A stretch of 64,000 nucleotides of DNA from Myxococcus fulvus (GTDB lineage Bacteria; Myxococcota; Myxococcia; Myxococcales; Myxococcaceae), in NCBI RefSeq assembly GCF_900111765.1, contig NZ_FOIB01000002.1, forward strand, positions 682,001 to 746,000. Direction: 5' to 3'. Shown piece after piece: positions 18,447-26,412 of this stretch. The position numbers and the translations under genes were made by a program. Within the stretch, counting starts at the first letter, position 1. Every line of letters starts with the position of its first letter. Below the pieces are notes generated by a model, which was not told the DNA's origin, ran no database searches, and saw only the letters and a program-made list of their open reading frames with translations.

Positions 18447-20726
18447 TCAGACGTAGCCGAAGCGGCGCCGCGCGAACCACTCCGCGCCGAGCAGCCCGAT
18501 GAGGGCCACCAGGTAGTACCAGCGGTCCCACAGCGGCTGGTCCTTGGCGCGGCCCACCTCCACCACCGGCGGGTCCAACAGCGGCACATCCGGCAGGCTG
18601 TCCTGGGGAAGCTTGTACGCCTTGCCGCCCGTCACCTTGGCCACCTGCTCCATCAGCTCCGGCCGCACCGACGCGTCCGACAGCTCCGGGCCCACGGCGC
18701 GCACCGCCACCGCGTCCTCGCCCTGGCCCAGCTCCGTCTCGCCCTTCTTCGCCGTGGCGAGCAGCTTGTACGGCCCCGGCTCCGGCGGCGCGAACTCCAG
18801 CCGCACCACGCCGTCCGGCCCCGTCGTCCCCGTCTGCACCGCCACCGGCTTCTGCGCGGCCACGGAGAACAGCTCCACGCGCACCTGCGCGTCCTGCGCT
18901 GGCTGGTAGTCCGCGCTGCGCGCCTGCACCACCACCGCCACCGGACGCCCCGGCTCCACCGAGGGCGGGTCCGCCGTCACCTTCAGCGTCGTCAGGTCCG
19001 GGTCCCTCACCAGCCAGCGCAGCGCGTTGCCCCAGAAGCGGTCATAGGCGCGGCTGGGCGAGCCATCCCGGTGCGCCGCGAAGGCCCAGTACCACGACGC
19101 GTCCGTGGCCATCACCAGCGCGCGCCCCCGGCCGTAGTCCCACACGGCGACGAGCGGCGCGTTCTTCCCGTCCGAGGTCAGATGCGGATGCTCCAGCAAC
19201 ACGGTGGCGCCCTGCCGCGCGCGCGTCAGGTTGATGCCGGGGATGGGAGGAAGCTCGCCCCACGCGGCCTCGGTGCTGGAGGCGCCGGTGCCGATGGCCG
19301 TCACCGGGTGGCGCAGGCCCTCCGGCGTCAGGCGCGCGGTGAAAGCGTCCAGGTTGGCGGGGCCCGCGGCGGCCACGGGCAGCGCGTCCATCAGCGTGGG
19401 CATGGTGGCGCGGCCCTCGCCCAGCACGCTGTCGCCGCCAATCATCACGAAGGCGCCGCCGTTGTGGATGTAGCGCTCCAGGTTGCGCTCGTACTCGGCG
19501 ATGGACAGCGACGGGTCCGAGTGCCCGAAGTTCTGGAAGATGACGACGTCGAAGGTGTCCAGCTTCGTGTCGAAAATCTCCTCCATGGGGAACGGGATGA
19601 GCGACAGCTCCCGGTCATTCGACGTCCCCGGGTCGTCCGACAGCGTGCGCAGGATGTAGAACGAGATGAGGTCCACGTTCGCGTCCTGCTTGAGCAGCCC
19701 GCGCAGGTAGCGCTCGTCCCACGAGGGGCGGCCCACCACCAGCAGCACGCGCACGCGGTCCCGGATGACCTTCAGCGTGAAGGAGCGGCTGTTGTTGTCC
19801 GCCACCGCCTCGTCCGGGAACGTGGGCACCGACACCGTGTAGACGAAGCGGCCCGTCTGGTCCGGCGTGAAGGTGAAGGACACCGGCTTCACGTCGTCGT
19901 TCGTCTCCAGGCGCACCGTCTTGGTGGCCACCGTCTTGCCCTCCTGGCTCAAGACGACGGGAATCTCCTTGCCCCGGAAGCCCTTGCCGTGGATCTCCGC
20001 CTCCACCGTGAGCGAGTTGCGCACGAAGGCGAAGTCGTCGACCTTGAGGCCTTCGATTGCCAGGTCCTTGAGCGCCTCCTGGCCCACGGTGAAGGTGGAC
20101 ACCGGCACGCCCAGGTCCGCGAGCGCCGCGCGAGCCCGCCCCACCACGCCCGCCTTCAGCTCCGCGTTGTCCGCGCCGTCGCTGAACAACAGCACGCCGG
20201 ACAGCTTGCGAGCGCCCTGCCCCGCCCCCGCCGACGCACGCAGCGCGGCGAGCAGGTCCGTGGTGCCCGCGCGGGGCGGCTCCTTGGCGAGCGACGCGGG
20301 CGTCACCGGCGCCAGCTCCGGGTCCACGCCGTACATCTCCACCGTGAAGCGGTCCTGCAGCGCCGCGAACGCCGGCCCCGCCTTCTCCAGGAACGCGGCC
20401 ACCTGCGCGTTGCGCGTGGGGCCGCCCGGCTCGGTGGGGAAGCCCATGGACGCCGAGCGGTCCACCAGCACCGCCACCCGGTTCTTCATCCGCGCCACCT
20501 GGAGATGCCGGATGCCGGGCTCCAGGAGGAAGAAGAGCGCGGCCACGCCCGCGCCCACGCGCAGGGCCCACAAGAGGATGCGACGGCCACGCGCGGGCTC
20601 GCGGCGCACGCCCCAGGCCGCCAGCCCCACGCCCAACAGCAGCCCGAGCGCGAGGAACACCAGCGCCCACGAGGGCAGCGGAGAGAGGCTGACGAGCTTC
20701 CAGGCGTTGAAGGTGGGGGAGTTCAT
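18447..20726 (-). CDS. Membrane-anchored VWA and glutamine-amidotransferase-like protein
   Basis: 759 residues. Two N-terminal membrane helices (about 20-42 and 49-67) are followed by a von Willebrand A-like domain with the MIDAS motif DRSAS near residue 89 and, later, SDGADN. A central beta-rich stretch comes next (about 230-330). A class I glutamine-amidotransferase-like fold follows, starting VLLVVGRPSWDERYL, with the nucleophile elbow region replaced by MIGGDS. A C-terminal Ig-like region and a last membrane helix complete the protein. Proteins of this type are usually encoded with DUF4159 proteins, DUF58 proteins and MoxR ATPases. DUF4159 is directly upstream here (28 bases). The cellular role of the family is poorly known. 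Confidence 0.85.
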   Translation of the reverse strand: MNSPTFNAWKLVSLSPLPSWALVFLALGLLLGVGLAAWGVRREPARGRRILLWALRVGAGVAALFFLLEPGIRHLQVARMKNRVAVLVDRSASMGFPTEPGGPTRNAQVAAFLEKAGPAFAALQDRFTVEMYGVDPELAPVTPASLAKEPPRAGTTDLLAALRASAGAGQGARKLSGVLLFSDGADNAELKAGVVGRARAALADLGVPVSTFTVGQEALKDLAIEGLKVDDFAFVRNSLTVEAEIHGKGFRGKEIPVVLSQEGKTVATKTVRLETNDDVKPVSFTFTPDQTGRFVYTVSVPTFPDEAVADNNSRSFTLKVIRDRVRVLLVVGRPSWDERYLRGLLKQDANVDLISFYILRTLSDDPGTSNDRELSLIPFPMEEIFDTKLDTFDVVIFQNFGHSDPSLSIAEYERNLERYIHNGGAFVMIGGDSVLGEGRATMPTLMDALPVAAAGPANLDAFTARLTPEGLRHPVTAIGTGASSTEAAWGELPPIPGINLTRARQGATVLLEHPHLTSDGKNAPLVAVWDYGRGRALVMATDASWYWAFAAHRDGSPSRAYDRFWGNALRWLVRDPDLTTLKVTADPPSVEPGRPVAVVVQARSADYQPAQDAQVRVELFSVAAQKPVAVQTGTTGPDGVVRLEFAPPEPGPYKLLATAKKGETELGQGEDAVAVRAVGPELSDASVRPELMEQVAKVTGGKAYKLPQDSLPDVPLLDPPVVEVGRAKDQPLWDRWYYLVALIGLLGAEWFARRRFGYV

Positions 20727-20754
20727 CCAGGCTCTTGAGGTGAGGCCCTTCGCG

Positions 20755-21513
20755 TCAGCGCCGCTTGTTGAGGATGAGCTGCAGGTGGACGGCGTCGTCC
20801 TTGTAGTCCAGGCAGAGCGCGTACATGCAGACGTTGATGCCCAGGCGCACCGCCAGCTCGCGCTGCGGCTCGCCGCCGGGGCTCACGTCGAACTCGTAGT
20901 CGCCCGTCTCGTTGCGGCTCCACGCCCCCGCCACGTCGTTCTGCGAGTACAGCACCGCGGCGCGCTTGCCCAGGTTGGCCGCCAAGAGCTGCGGCTTGTT
21001 GAGCAGCCGCCCGGGCGCCGCGTCCAGCATGAAGAAGGACTTGAACACCACGTGGGTGGAGGGCACCTCGGTGAGCGGGCTCTGCGGCAGCACGCGCCGC
21101 ATCTCCCGGCGGAAGCTGGCGTCGAAGCCGTCCCCGTCGCTGCCGTCGTTGGCGTCCGCGAGCATGAAGCCGCCGTACGTCAGGTAGCGGCGCAGGTTGG
21201 TCACCTCCGCCTCGCTGAGCGCGGGGAACGCGCCGTCGCCGCCGAAGTACAGGAAGGGGTACTCGAAGAGGTCGGGGCTGCTCAGCGCGAACGGGCGCGC
21301 GTCCGGCACCACCTCCACCGAGGTGCGCCGCTGCAGCTCCCACGCAATCCGACGCAGGCCCGACAGCCGCCCGTCCCAGCGGCCGCCGTGCTTCGCCACC
21401 GCGGGGATGAAGCGGTTCTTCTCACCGAAGGCGCGCGCACGCCCAGACAGCAGCGGGACGAGCGCGGTGGTGCCGAGCAGGAGGTTTCGACGGGTCAGGC
21501 GCCGCGCGGACAT
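20755..21513 (-). CDS. DUF4159 domain protein with Tat-like signal
   Basis: 252 residues. The N-terminus RRLTRRNLLLG followed by a hydrophobic stretch ending in RARA looks like a twin-arginine or Sec signal, so the protein is probably periplasmic. The body matches DUF4159: YPFLYFGGDG, LRRYLTYGGFMLADAND and FKSFFMLD, a fold related to glutamine amidotransferases. ATG at 21513 is preferred to the one at 21522 because a TATATA hexamer (21524-21529) abuts the latter. It forms an operon with the VWA protein downstream. Function unknown. Confidence 0.82.
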   Translation of the reverse strand: MSARRLTRRNLLLGTTALVPLLSGRARAFGEKNRFIPAVAKHGGRWDGRLSGLRRIAWELQRRTSVEVVPDARPFALSSPDLFEYPFLYFGGDGAFPALSEAEVTNLRRYLTYGGFMLADANDGSDGDGFDASFRREMRRVLPQSPLTEVPSTHVVFKSFFMLDAAPGRLLNKPQLLAANLGKRAAVLYSQNDVAGAWSRNETGDYEFDVSPGGEPQRELAVRLGINVCMYALCLDYKDDAVHLQLILNKRR

Positions 21514-21523
21514 AGAGCGCATC

Positions 21524-21562
21524 TATATACCGTCGACGGGTGCTCGCATTCCCCGGTATACA
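21524..21562. promoter_or_regulatory. Divergent promoter region with inverted repeat
   Basis: TATATA (21524-21529, for the minus-strand DUF4159 gene) and TATACA (21557-21562, for the plus-strand gene at 21571) face outward. The 7-base inverted repeat TATACCG (21526-21532)/CGGTATA (21554-21560) covers both. Each -10-like hexamer lies 8-10 bases from its start codon, implying leaderless messages and joint control. Confidence 0.45.
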
Positions 21563-21570
21563 GCGGGCCC

Positions 21571-21834
21571 ATGGCGAAAGGCGGACAGACGCCCGAGCAG
21601 CCCGGCTCCCCCGAGGTCCGCGCGGCCTGGGCCCTCAAGGAGGCCGGTGACGTCGCCGGGGCCCGCCGCCAGGCCGAGCGTCTGTTGGCGAGCAATCCCG
21701 CCCCCCAGGACCGCGCCCAGGCCGAGGAGCTCTTGCGCCGCACCTCCACGCCCCGGGCCCTCTACGGCTTCGCGTTGCTGGGCGCCGCCGTCTTCGTGGT
21801 GCTGCTGCTGTTGGCGCTGAAGCGCTACGCTTAA
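21571..21834 (+). CDS. Small tail-anchored-type membrane protein
   Basis: 87 residues. The first 60 form a charged, probably helical segment (EVRAAWALKEAGDVAGARRQAERLL) resembling a single TPR-like hairpin. One membrane helix follows near the C-terminus (YGFALLGAAVFVVLLLLAL) and the protein ends KRYA. No family recognised. There is no ribosome-binding site; the ATG follows TATACA by 8 bases, suggesting leaderless translation. Divergent from the DUF4159 gene. Confidence 0.72.
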   Translation: MAKGGQTPEQPGSPEVRAAWALKEAGDVAGARRQAERLLASNPAPQDRAQAEELLRRTSTPRALYGFALLGAAVFVVLLLLALKRYA

Positions 21835-21865
21835 GCTACATCGTCGGCGCCCGCGCCCCTCGGGG

Positions 21866-21879
21866 GCGGCTCGAGCCGC
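21866..21879 (+). other. 14-bp perfect palindrome between two membrane-protein genes
   Basis: GCGGCTCGAGCCGC is a perfect palindrome located 31 bases after one gene and 25 bases before the next. It could be a small operator or part of a terminator (a GC stem with CGCCCC/GGGGGCG overlaps just before). In GC-rich DNA such palindromes arise by chance fairly easily. Confidence 0.2.
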
Positions 21880-21904
21880 GCCGCAATGCAAGGAGTCGGA
21901 AGTC

Positions 21905-22615
21905 ATGGAAGGCCTCTTCCAGGCACTCAGGGCCTATCAGGAGTTCAATCCGTCGGGCTGGGTCGCCATCTACCGGCTGCTGCCCATGTGGGCGGGCATC
22001 GTCTGCTGTGTCGTCGGGGTGACGCTGCTCTTGGTCGGCGGAGGCCCCCGCGTGTTCCGGGTGCTGGCCGGTCCCATCGGCGCGCTGCTGGGCCTGGTGT
22101 GGACGGGCGCGGTGGCCGTGAAGCTGGGCCTGCCGGACCTGGACCCCAGGGCGCCGACCATCGCCGCGGGGGCACTCCTGGTGCTGGGCTTCCTCTTCCC
22201 GCCCGCCATCACCTTCGTGGGCCTGGGCGTGCCGCTGGGCCTGGTCGCCGGGCAGATCGCCGGCCCGCAGGACTTCCTGCTCGGCTTCGCGCCGGGGTTC
22301 ATCATCGGCGGGCTGGTGGGCGCGCTCCTGCACCGGGTGGTCAGCGCGCTCGTCGCCTCCGCGGCGGGCGGGTGGGTGCTCGTCATCGGCGCGCTGGCGG
22401 CGCTGCACCAGTTCGGCAGCCTGGTGGAGGCGGTGGCCAGCCGCCCCTGGGGCGTCATCGTCGCGGCGGGCATGTTCGCCATCGCCGGCTCCGTCTACCA
22501 GCTGGCCATGCGCCCCTCTCCCGAGGAGGCCGACAAGCAGCGCGCGGAGAAGGAGCGCGTGAAGCTGCGGCAGGCGGAGCAACGGGCGCTCGAGAAACGT
22601 TGGGGGGTCAAGTAG
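21905..22615 (+). CDS. DUF4203-like multi-pass membrane protein
   Basis: 236 residues with about seven membrane helices rich in Gly/Ala, a pattern like DUF4203/TM7-type membrane proteins, and a highly charged coiled-coil tail (EEADKQRAEKERVKLRQAEQ, about residues 200-228). Function unknown. ATG at 21905 follows AAGGAGTCGGAAGTC. Probably co-transcribed with the small membrane protein upstream. Confidence 0.8.
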   Translation: MEGLFQALRAYQEFNPSGWVAIYRLLPMWAGIVCCVVGVTLLLVGGGPRVFRVLAGPIGALLGLVWTGAVAVKLGLPDLDPRAPTIAAGALLVLGFLFPPAITFVGLGVPLGLVAGQIAGPQDFLLGFAPGFIIGGLVGALLHRVVSALVASAAGGWVLVIGALAALHQFGSLVEAVASRPWGVIVAAGMFAIAGSVYQLAMRPSPEEADKQRAEKERVKLRQAEQRALEKRWGVK

Positions 22616-22708
22616 CCGGCCTCCCCCCGCCGTCGGCCGTGCTTTACCTCCACGCGGGTGGCGCGTAGATTCCGCCGCCTTTCCCCCCGGAAAACCCCCG
22701 AAGGATTG

Positions 22709-24148
22709 ATGGGCCAGGCCAGGCGCAAGGAGAAGGAGAAGCAGGAGTCCCCCCCGGAGCCATCCGCCGGGCAGGAGCCCCTGGCTCAGGGAGCCTGGGT
22801 GAAGCCCGAGGGACTGTCGCGCCGGGGCTGGGCCGTGCTCGTCGGCCTCATCCTCGTCATCCAGTTCCCGCTCATCCACTACGCCCTCTTCCGAGGTGAC
22901 GCGGAGGTGACGGCGACAATCCCCTACACCCAGGACTTCAGCGACCCGGGCGTGGTGACGCGCGACTTCTTCACCACCGGCGGCTACTGGCGGGTGATTC
23001 AGGGCGAGCTCCTGGCGCCGGGCGTGAAGAACAACCCGCTGTGGCTGCAGGCGCCGCTGCCGGACGACGTGGCGGTGGAGCTGGACGTGCGCTCGGAGCT
23101 CCCCGAGGGCGACATCCGGGTGGAGCTCTTCGGCAACGGCGTGGACCCGGCCTCCGGCTACGTGCTGATGCAGGGCGGCCAGAACAACTCCGTGTCGGCC
23201 ATCGCCCGGTTGGATTTGAACGCGCCCACGCTGGACGCGCTCCAGCGCCGCGCGCAGCGCAAGGCGGAGTCGTCGGGCGGCGCCGCGGACATCGCGTCCG
23301 TGTTCAAGGACGACACCCGGGTGAAGGTGGAGGCGCGGGGCACGCCGGTGCAGGCGGGCCGCACGTACCACTGGCGTATCGAGCGCCGGGGCACGCTCTT
23401 GCGCTGGTCCATCGACGGGGAGCTGTTCCTGGAGCTGGATGACCCGCGCCCGCTCAAGGGCCCGGGGAACGACAGGCTGGGCCTGTCCGGCTTCGAGTCT
23501 CAAATCTTCTGGGACAACCTGCGCGTGGACACGCCGGACCGGCTGCCCGCCAAGGTCGCCGCCGCCACGCCGGCCATCCCTCCGGGTCCGTACGCGGACG
23601 ACTTCGAGCGCGACACGCTCGGCGACGCGTGGAACGTCACCAACCCCGCGGCGACGAAGATTGTCGACGGCGCGCTGGTGGTGGAGCAGCTCCACAACCG
23701 CCCCGTGTGGCTCAAGCGCCCCCTGCCCCGCGACGCCGTCATCGAGTTCGACGCGTGGACGGACAGCCCGCAGGGCGACATCAAGGTGGAGGCCTGGGGT
23801 GACGGCCGCTCGTTCTACGCGGGTGATTTGCGGCTGCAGTACACCGCCACCGGCTACGTGTTCATCTTCGGCGGCTGGAAGAACACCCAGTCCGCCATCG
23901 CGAGGAAGAGCGAGCACACGCCCGACCGCGTCACGCGGGATGGCGCCGCGGTGGTGCCGGGCAAGCGCCACCACTTCAAGGTGACCCGCCGTGGGGACAC
24001 CCTCGCCTGGGAGCTGGACGGCCAGCCGTTCCTGACCCTCAAAGACGCCACGCCCCTCGAGGGCTCGCGCAACCAGTACTTCGGGTTCTCGGGCTGGCAG
24101 ACCCGCGTCCACTTCGACAATTTGAAGATTGAGCCGCTCGCCCCCTAG
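22709..24148 (+). CDS. Membrane-anchored protein with two concanavalin-like beta-sandwich domains
   Basis: 479 residues. A charged N-terminus and one membrane helix (about residues 40-60: AVLVGLILVIQFPLIHYALF) leave the rest outside the cytoplasm. Two homologous domains of about 190 residues follow. Each begins with 'DF..' (QDFSDPGVV; DDFERDTLGDAWNV), continues with VEL/IEFD strands, a DGxx...LxL 'DGELFLELDD'/'DGQPFLTLKD' motif and a closing 'GLSGFESQIFWDNLRV'/'GFSGWQTRVHFDNLKI'. This is the jelly-roll seen in LamG-like or DUF1080-type modules and suggests glycan or surface binding. No catalytic residues can be named. ATG 22709 has AAGGA 4 bases before it. Confidence 0.78.
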   Translation: MGQARRKEKEKQESPPEPSAGQEPLAQGAWVKPEGLSRRGWAVLVGLILVIQFPLIHYALFRGDAEVTATIPYTQDFSDPGVVTRDFFTTGGYWRVIQGELLAPGVKNNPLWLQAPLPDDVAVELDVRSELPEGDIRVELFGNGVDPASGYVLMQGGQNNSVSAIARLDLNAPTLDALQRRAQRKAESSGGAADIASVFKDDTRVKVEARGTPVQAGRTYHWRIERRGTLLRWSIDGELFLELDDPRPLKGPGNDRLGLSGFESQIFWDNLRVDTPDRLPAKVAAATPAIPPGPYADDFERDTLGDAWNVTNPAATKIVDGALVVEQLHNRPVWLKRPLPRDAVIEFDAWTDSPQGDIKVEAWGDGRSFYAGDLRLQYTATGYVFIFGGWKNTQSAIARKSEHTPDRVTRDGAAVVPGKRHHFKVTRRGDTLAWELDGQPFLTLKDATPLEGSRNQYFGFSGWQTRVHFDNLKIEPLAP

Positions 24149-24169
24149 CGGCCCAAGGAAAGTCACACC

Positions 24170-25738
24170 GTGCGCAGAGTTGGCATCTTCGGCTGGGGCG
24201 TCGTCGCCCCCCGGTCCAGGAACATCGAGGCGTTCGAGAGGAACCTCGCGTCCTCCGAGAGCTGGCTGTCCCCCTTCAACGGCTTCGGGCCGGACAACTT
24301 CCTGGTCGGTACGCCGGACTTCCAGCTGGCGGACTACAAGCCGTGGATCGACGAGCGCTTCCCCGCCAACCGCTTCTCGCAGCTGGAGCGGAAGATGGGG
24401 CAGCCGACGCAGTTCGCCATCGGCGCGTTCATCCAGTCGCTCGCGCAGAACCCCGGCCTGGAGCAGGAGCTGCAGGCCCTGGGGCCCCGCGCGCACGTCT
24501 ACGTGGGCACGGGCCTGGGCGATTTGCCCACCATCCAGTCCATCTCGCTGGACCTGTACCGCGCCCAGCGCCGGTGGGACCGCTTCTGGTCCGCGCCCGA
24601 GCGCAACGCGGTGCTGCGCAAGTGGCTGGAGACGCGCGAGCCCGCCGAGGGCGTGCCCCCCGAGCCGTCCACGGTGGACGAGGGCGTGCGCGACGAGGCC
24701 GAGGACGCGTGGTGGCACTACTGGACCGGCCGCTCCACGGAGCTGCGCGAGTACCTGGCGGAGCTGCGCGACATCGAGGCCATCGGCGTGCCGGACGGCG
24801 CGGACGTGGAGTCCGCGAAGCTGGCCGTCATCAAGGAGAAGCGCACGCGCAACGCCCGGCTGCAGAAGAAGTGGAGCGCGCCGGAGCCGCCCTGGAACGC
24901 CGTATCCTCCAACGTGCTGTGGAACATCCACAACACGCCCGCCTCGCAGATTTCGATGCTCGGCCGAATCACGGGCATGACGTTCGCCCCGGTGGCCGCG
25001 TGCTCGTCGTTCGGCTACGGGCTGAAGCTGGCGATGAACGCCCTGCAGCTGGGTGAGGCGAAGGCCGTCGTCATGGGCATGACGGACGCGGCGCCCAACC
25101 CGCTCGTCGTGGGCGGCTTCTACAACGCGCGCGTCATCTCCGCGGACGCGGCCATCTCCAAGCCCCTCACCGCCCTGCGCGGCACGCACATCGCGGGCGG
25201 CGCGGTGGTCTGGGTGCTGGGCGACTACGACTACTTCACGGCGAAGGGCTTCAAGCCCCTGGGCATGGAGCCCGTCTCCGTGGGCGTCACCGCGGACGCG
25301 GACCACATCATCACCCCGTCCAAGGAAGGCCCCACGCTGGCCATCCGCGAGGCGCTGGCCCAGGCGGGCTGCGGCCCCGCCGACGTGGGCAGCTGGGACT
25401 TGCACGCCACCGCGACGCCGGGTGACTACCTGGAGGTCCAGAACCTGCGCGACGTGATGCCGGAGTCGGTGCTCATCACCGCGCGCAAGGGGACGTTCGG
25501 CCACGGCATGTCCGCGGGCGGCGGCTGGGAGCTGACGGCGCAGTACCTGGGCTACGGGCGCGGGCAGGTGTTCCCCACGCCGCTGAAGAAGACGGAGCTC
25601 AACCAGCAGATTTCGCGCGTCCACGGCCGCTTCGTCTTCGACGAGGCCCAGGCCGCGCCCCAGGGCTGCGCGGGCAAGCTGTCCATGGGCGTGGGCGGCA
25701 TCAACGCCTGCGTCATCTCCCGTCCCTGGACGAAGTGA
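24170..25738 (+). CDS. Ketosynthase-like enzyme (FabB/F fold) with a large insertion
   Basis: 522-residue beta-ketoacyl-ACP-synthase-type thiolase-fold enzyme. The catalytic triad is intact: Cys278 in AACSSFGYG, His412 in HATATPGD and His445 in GTFGHGMSAGG. FabF proteins are about 410 residues; the extra length lies between about residues 140 and 260, a charged helical insertion ahead of the active-site cysteine. The second His motif reads KGTFGHGMSAGG rather than KSxxGHxxGAAG. No acyl carrier protein or fatty-acid genes adjoin it. It probably makes C-C bonds on an unusual acyl substrate, but its product is unknown. GTG start follows AAGGAA; the gene is 21 bases after the beta-sandwich gene. 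Confidence 0.85.
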   Translation: MRRVGIFGWGVVAPRSRNIEAFERNLASSESWLSPFNGFGPDNFLVGTPDFQLADYKPWIDERFPANRFSQLERKMGQPTQFAIGAFIQSLAQNPGLEQELQALGPRAHVYVGTGLGDLPTIQSISLDLYRAQRRWDRFWSAPERNAVLRKWLETREPAEGVPPEPSTVDEGVRDEAEDAWWHYWTGRSTELREYLAELRDIEAIGVPDGADVESAKLAVIKEKRTRNARLQKKWSAPEPPWNAVSSNVLWNIHNTPASQISMLGRITGMTFAPVAACSSFGYGLKLAMNALQLGEAKAVVMGMTDAAPNPLVVGGFYNARVISADAAISKPLTALRGTHIAGGAVVWVLGDYDYFTAKGFKPLGMEPVSVGVTADADHIITPSKEGPTLAIREALAQAGCGPADVGSWDLHATATPGDYLEVQNLRDVMPESVLITARKGTFGHGMSAGGGWELTAQYLGYGRGQVFPTPLKKTELNQQISRVHGRFVFDEAQAAPQGCAGKLSMGVGGINACVISRPWTK

Positions 25739-25754
25739 CGCGCCGGGCGGCGAC

Positions 25755-26324
25755 TCAGGGGTACTCGAGCGCCGCCTGCCGCGCCAACCTGCCGGCGGCA
25801 TCGGGTTCGATGCGCCGCAAGAGCTCCAGCTCCAGCTCCAAATCCCGCGCGTAGGTCTGCTGCGTGGGCAGCACGCCGGTGGTGTTGGCGTTGGCGCGCG
25901 CCACGGCCTGCTCCTCCTGGGCGCGGGCGGAGCCTCCCTGGGCGATTCGCTGCTCCACGTTGCCCCCGCCGATGGCCTGCGACACCCGGTTGCCGCGCAT
26001 CACCCGGAGGATGCTGCCGCCGTTGGGCAGCATGTGGCCTTCAATCAGGAAGCGCGAGGAGGACGTGGGCCCCAGCGTCCCGCCCCCCGCGTCGCGCCAC
26101 TCCGTCTCCAGCACGTAGTGGCCTGGCATCTCCTTCCAGGAGTAGCCCTCCTTCTTGAGGTGCGCCTTCACCTCCGGCCACAAGTCGGACAGCGTGCGCT
26201 GGTAGACGTGGCCGGCCGCCTTGTCGCGCTGGTAGTTCTCCCGGAGGGAGCGCGAGCACCCCGCCAGCAGGCACAGCGCGACGGCGAGCAGACTCACGTG
26301 CGAGGCACGAAGCAGACGGCGCAT
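25755..26324 (-). CDS. Putative lipoprotein
   Basis: 189 residues. The signal peptide ends in lipobox LLAGC (Cys22). The mature part begins SRSLRENYQRDKAAGHVY and has a domain with a mixed beta pattern (GHYVLETEWRD, SSRFLIEGHMLPNGGSILRVMRG) and a C-terminal helical region (RDLELELELLRRIEP). The family is not recognised; the middle resembles small lipoproteins of Gram-negative envelopes. ATG at 26324 is preceded by GGAGGTTGCTGC. It is convergent with the ketosynthase-like gene (16 bases). Confidence 0.78.
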   Translation of the reverse strand: MRRLLRASHVSLLAVALCLLAGCSRSLRENYQRDKAAGHVYQRTLSDLWPEVKAHLKKEGYSWKEMPGHYVLETEWRDAGGGTLGPTSSSRFLIEGHMLPNGGSILRVMRGNRVSQAIGGGNVEQRIAQGGSARAQEEQAVARANANTTGVLPTQQTYARDLELELELLRRIEPDAAGRLARQAALEYP

Positions 26325-26412
26325 GCAGCAACCTCCAACCCGCGGAGACGAGGGCGCGCAAGCATAACGCCCCCACCTCTCCACCGGGCAGCCCCCCACC
26401 CTGGCGCCTCCG

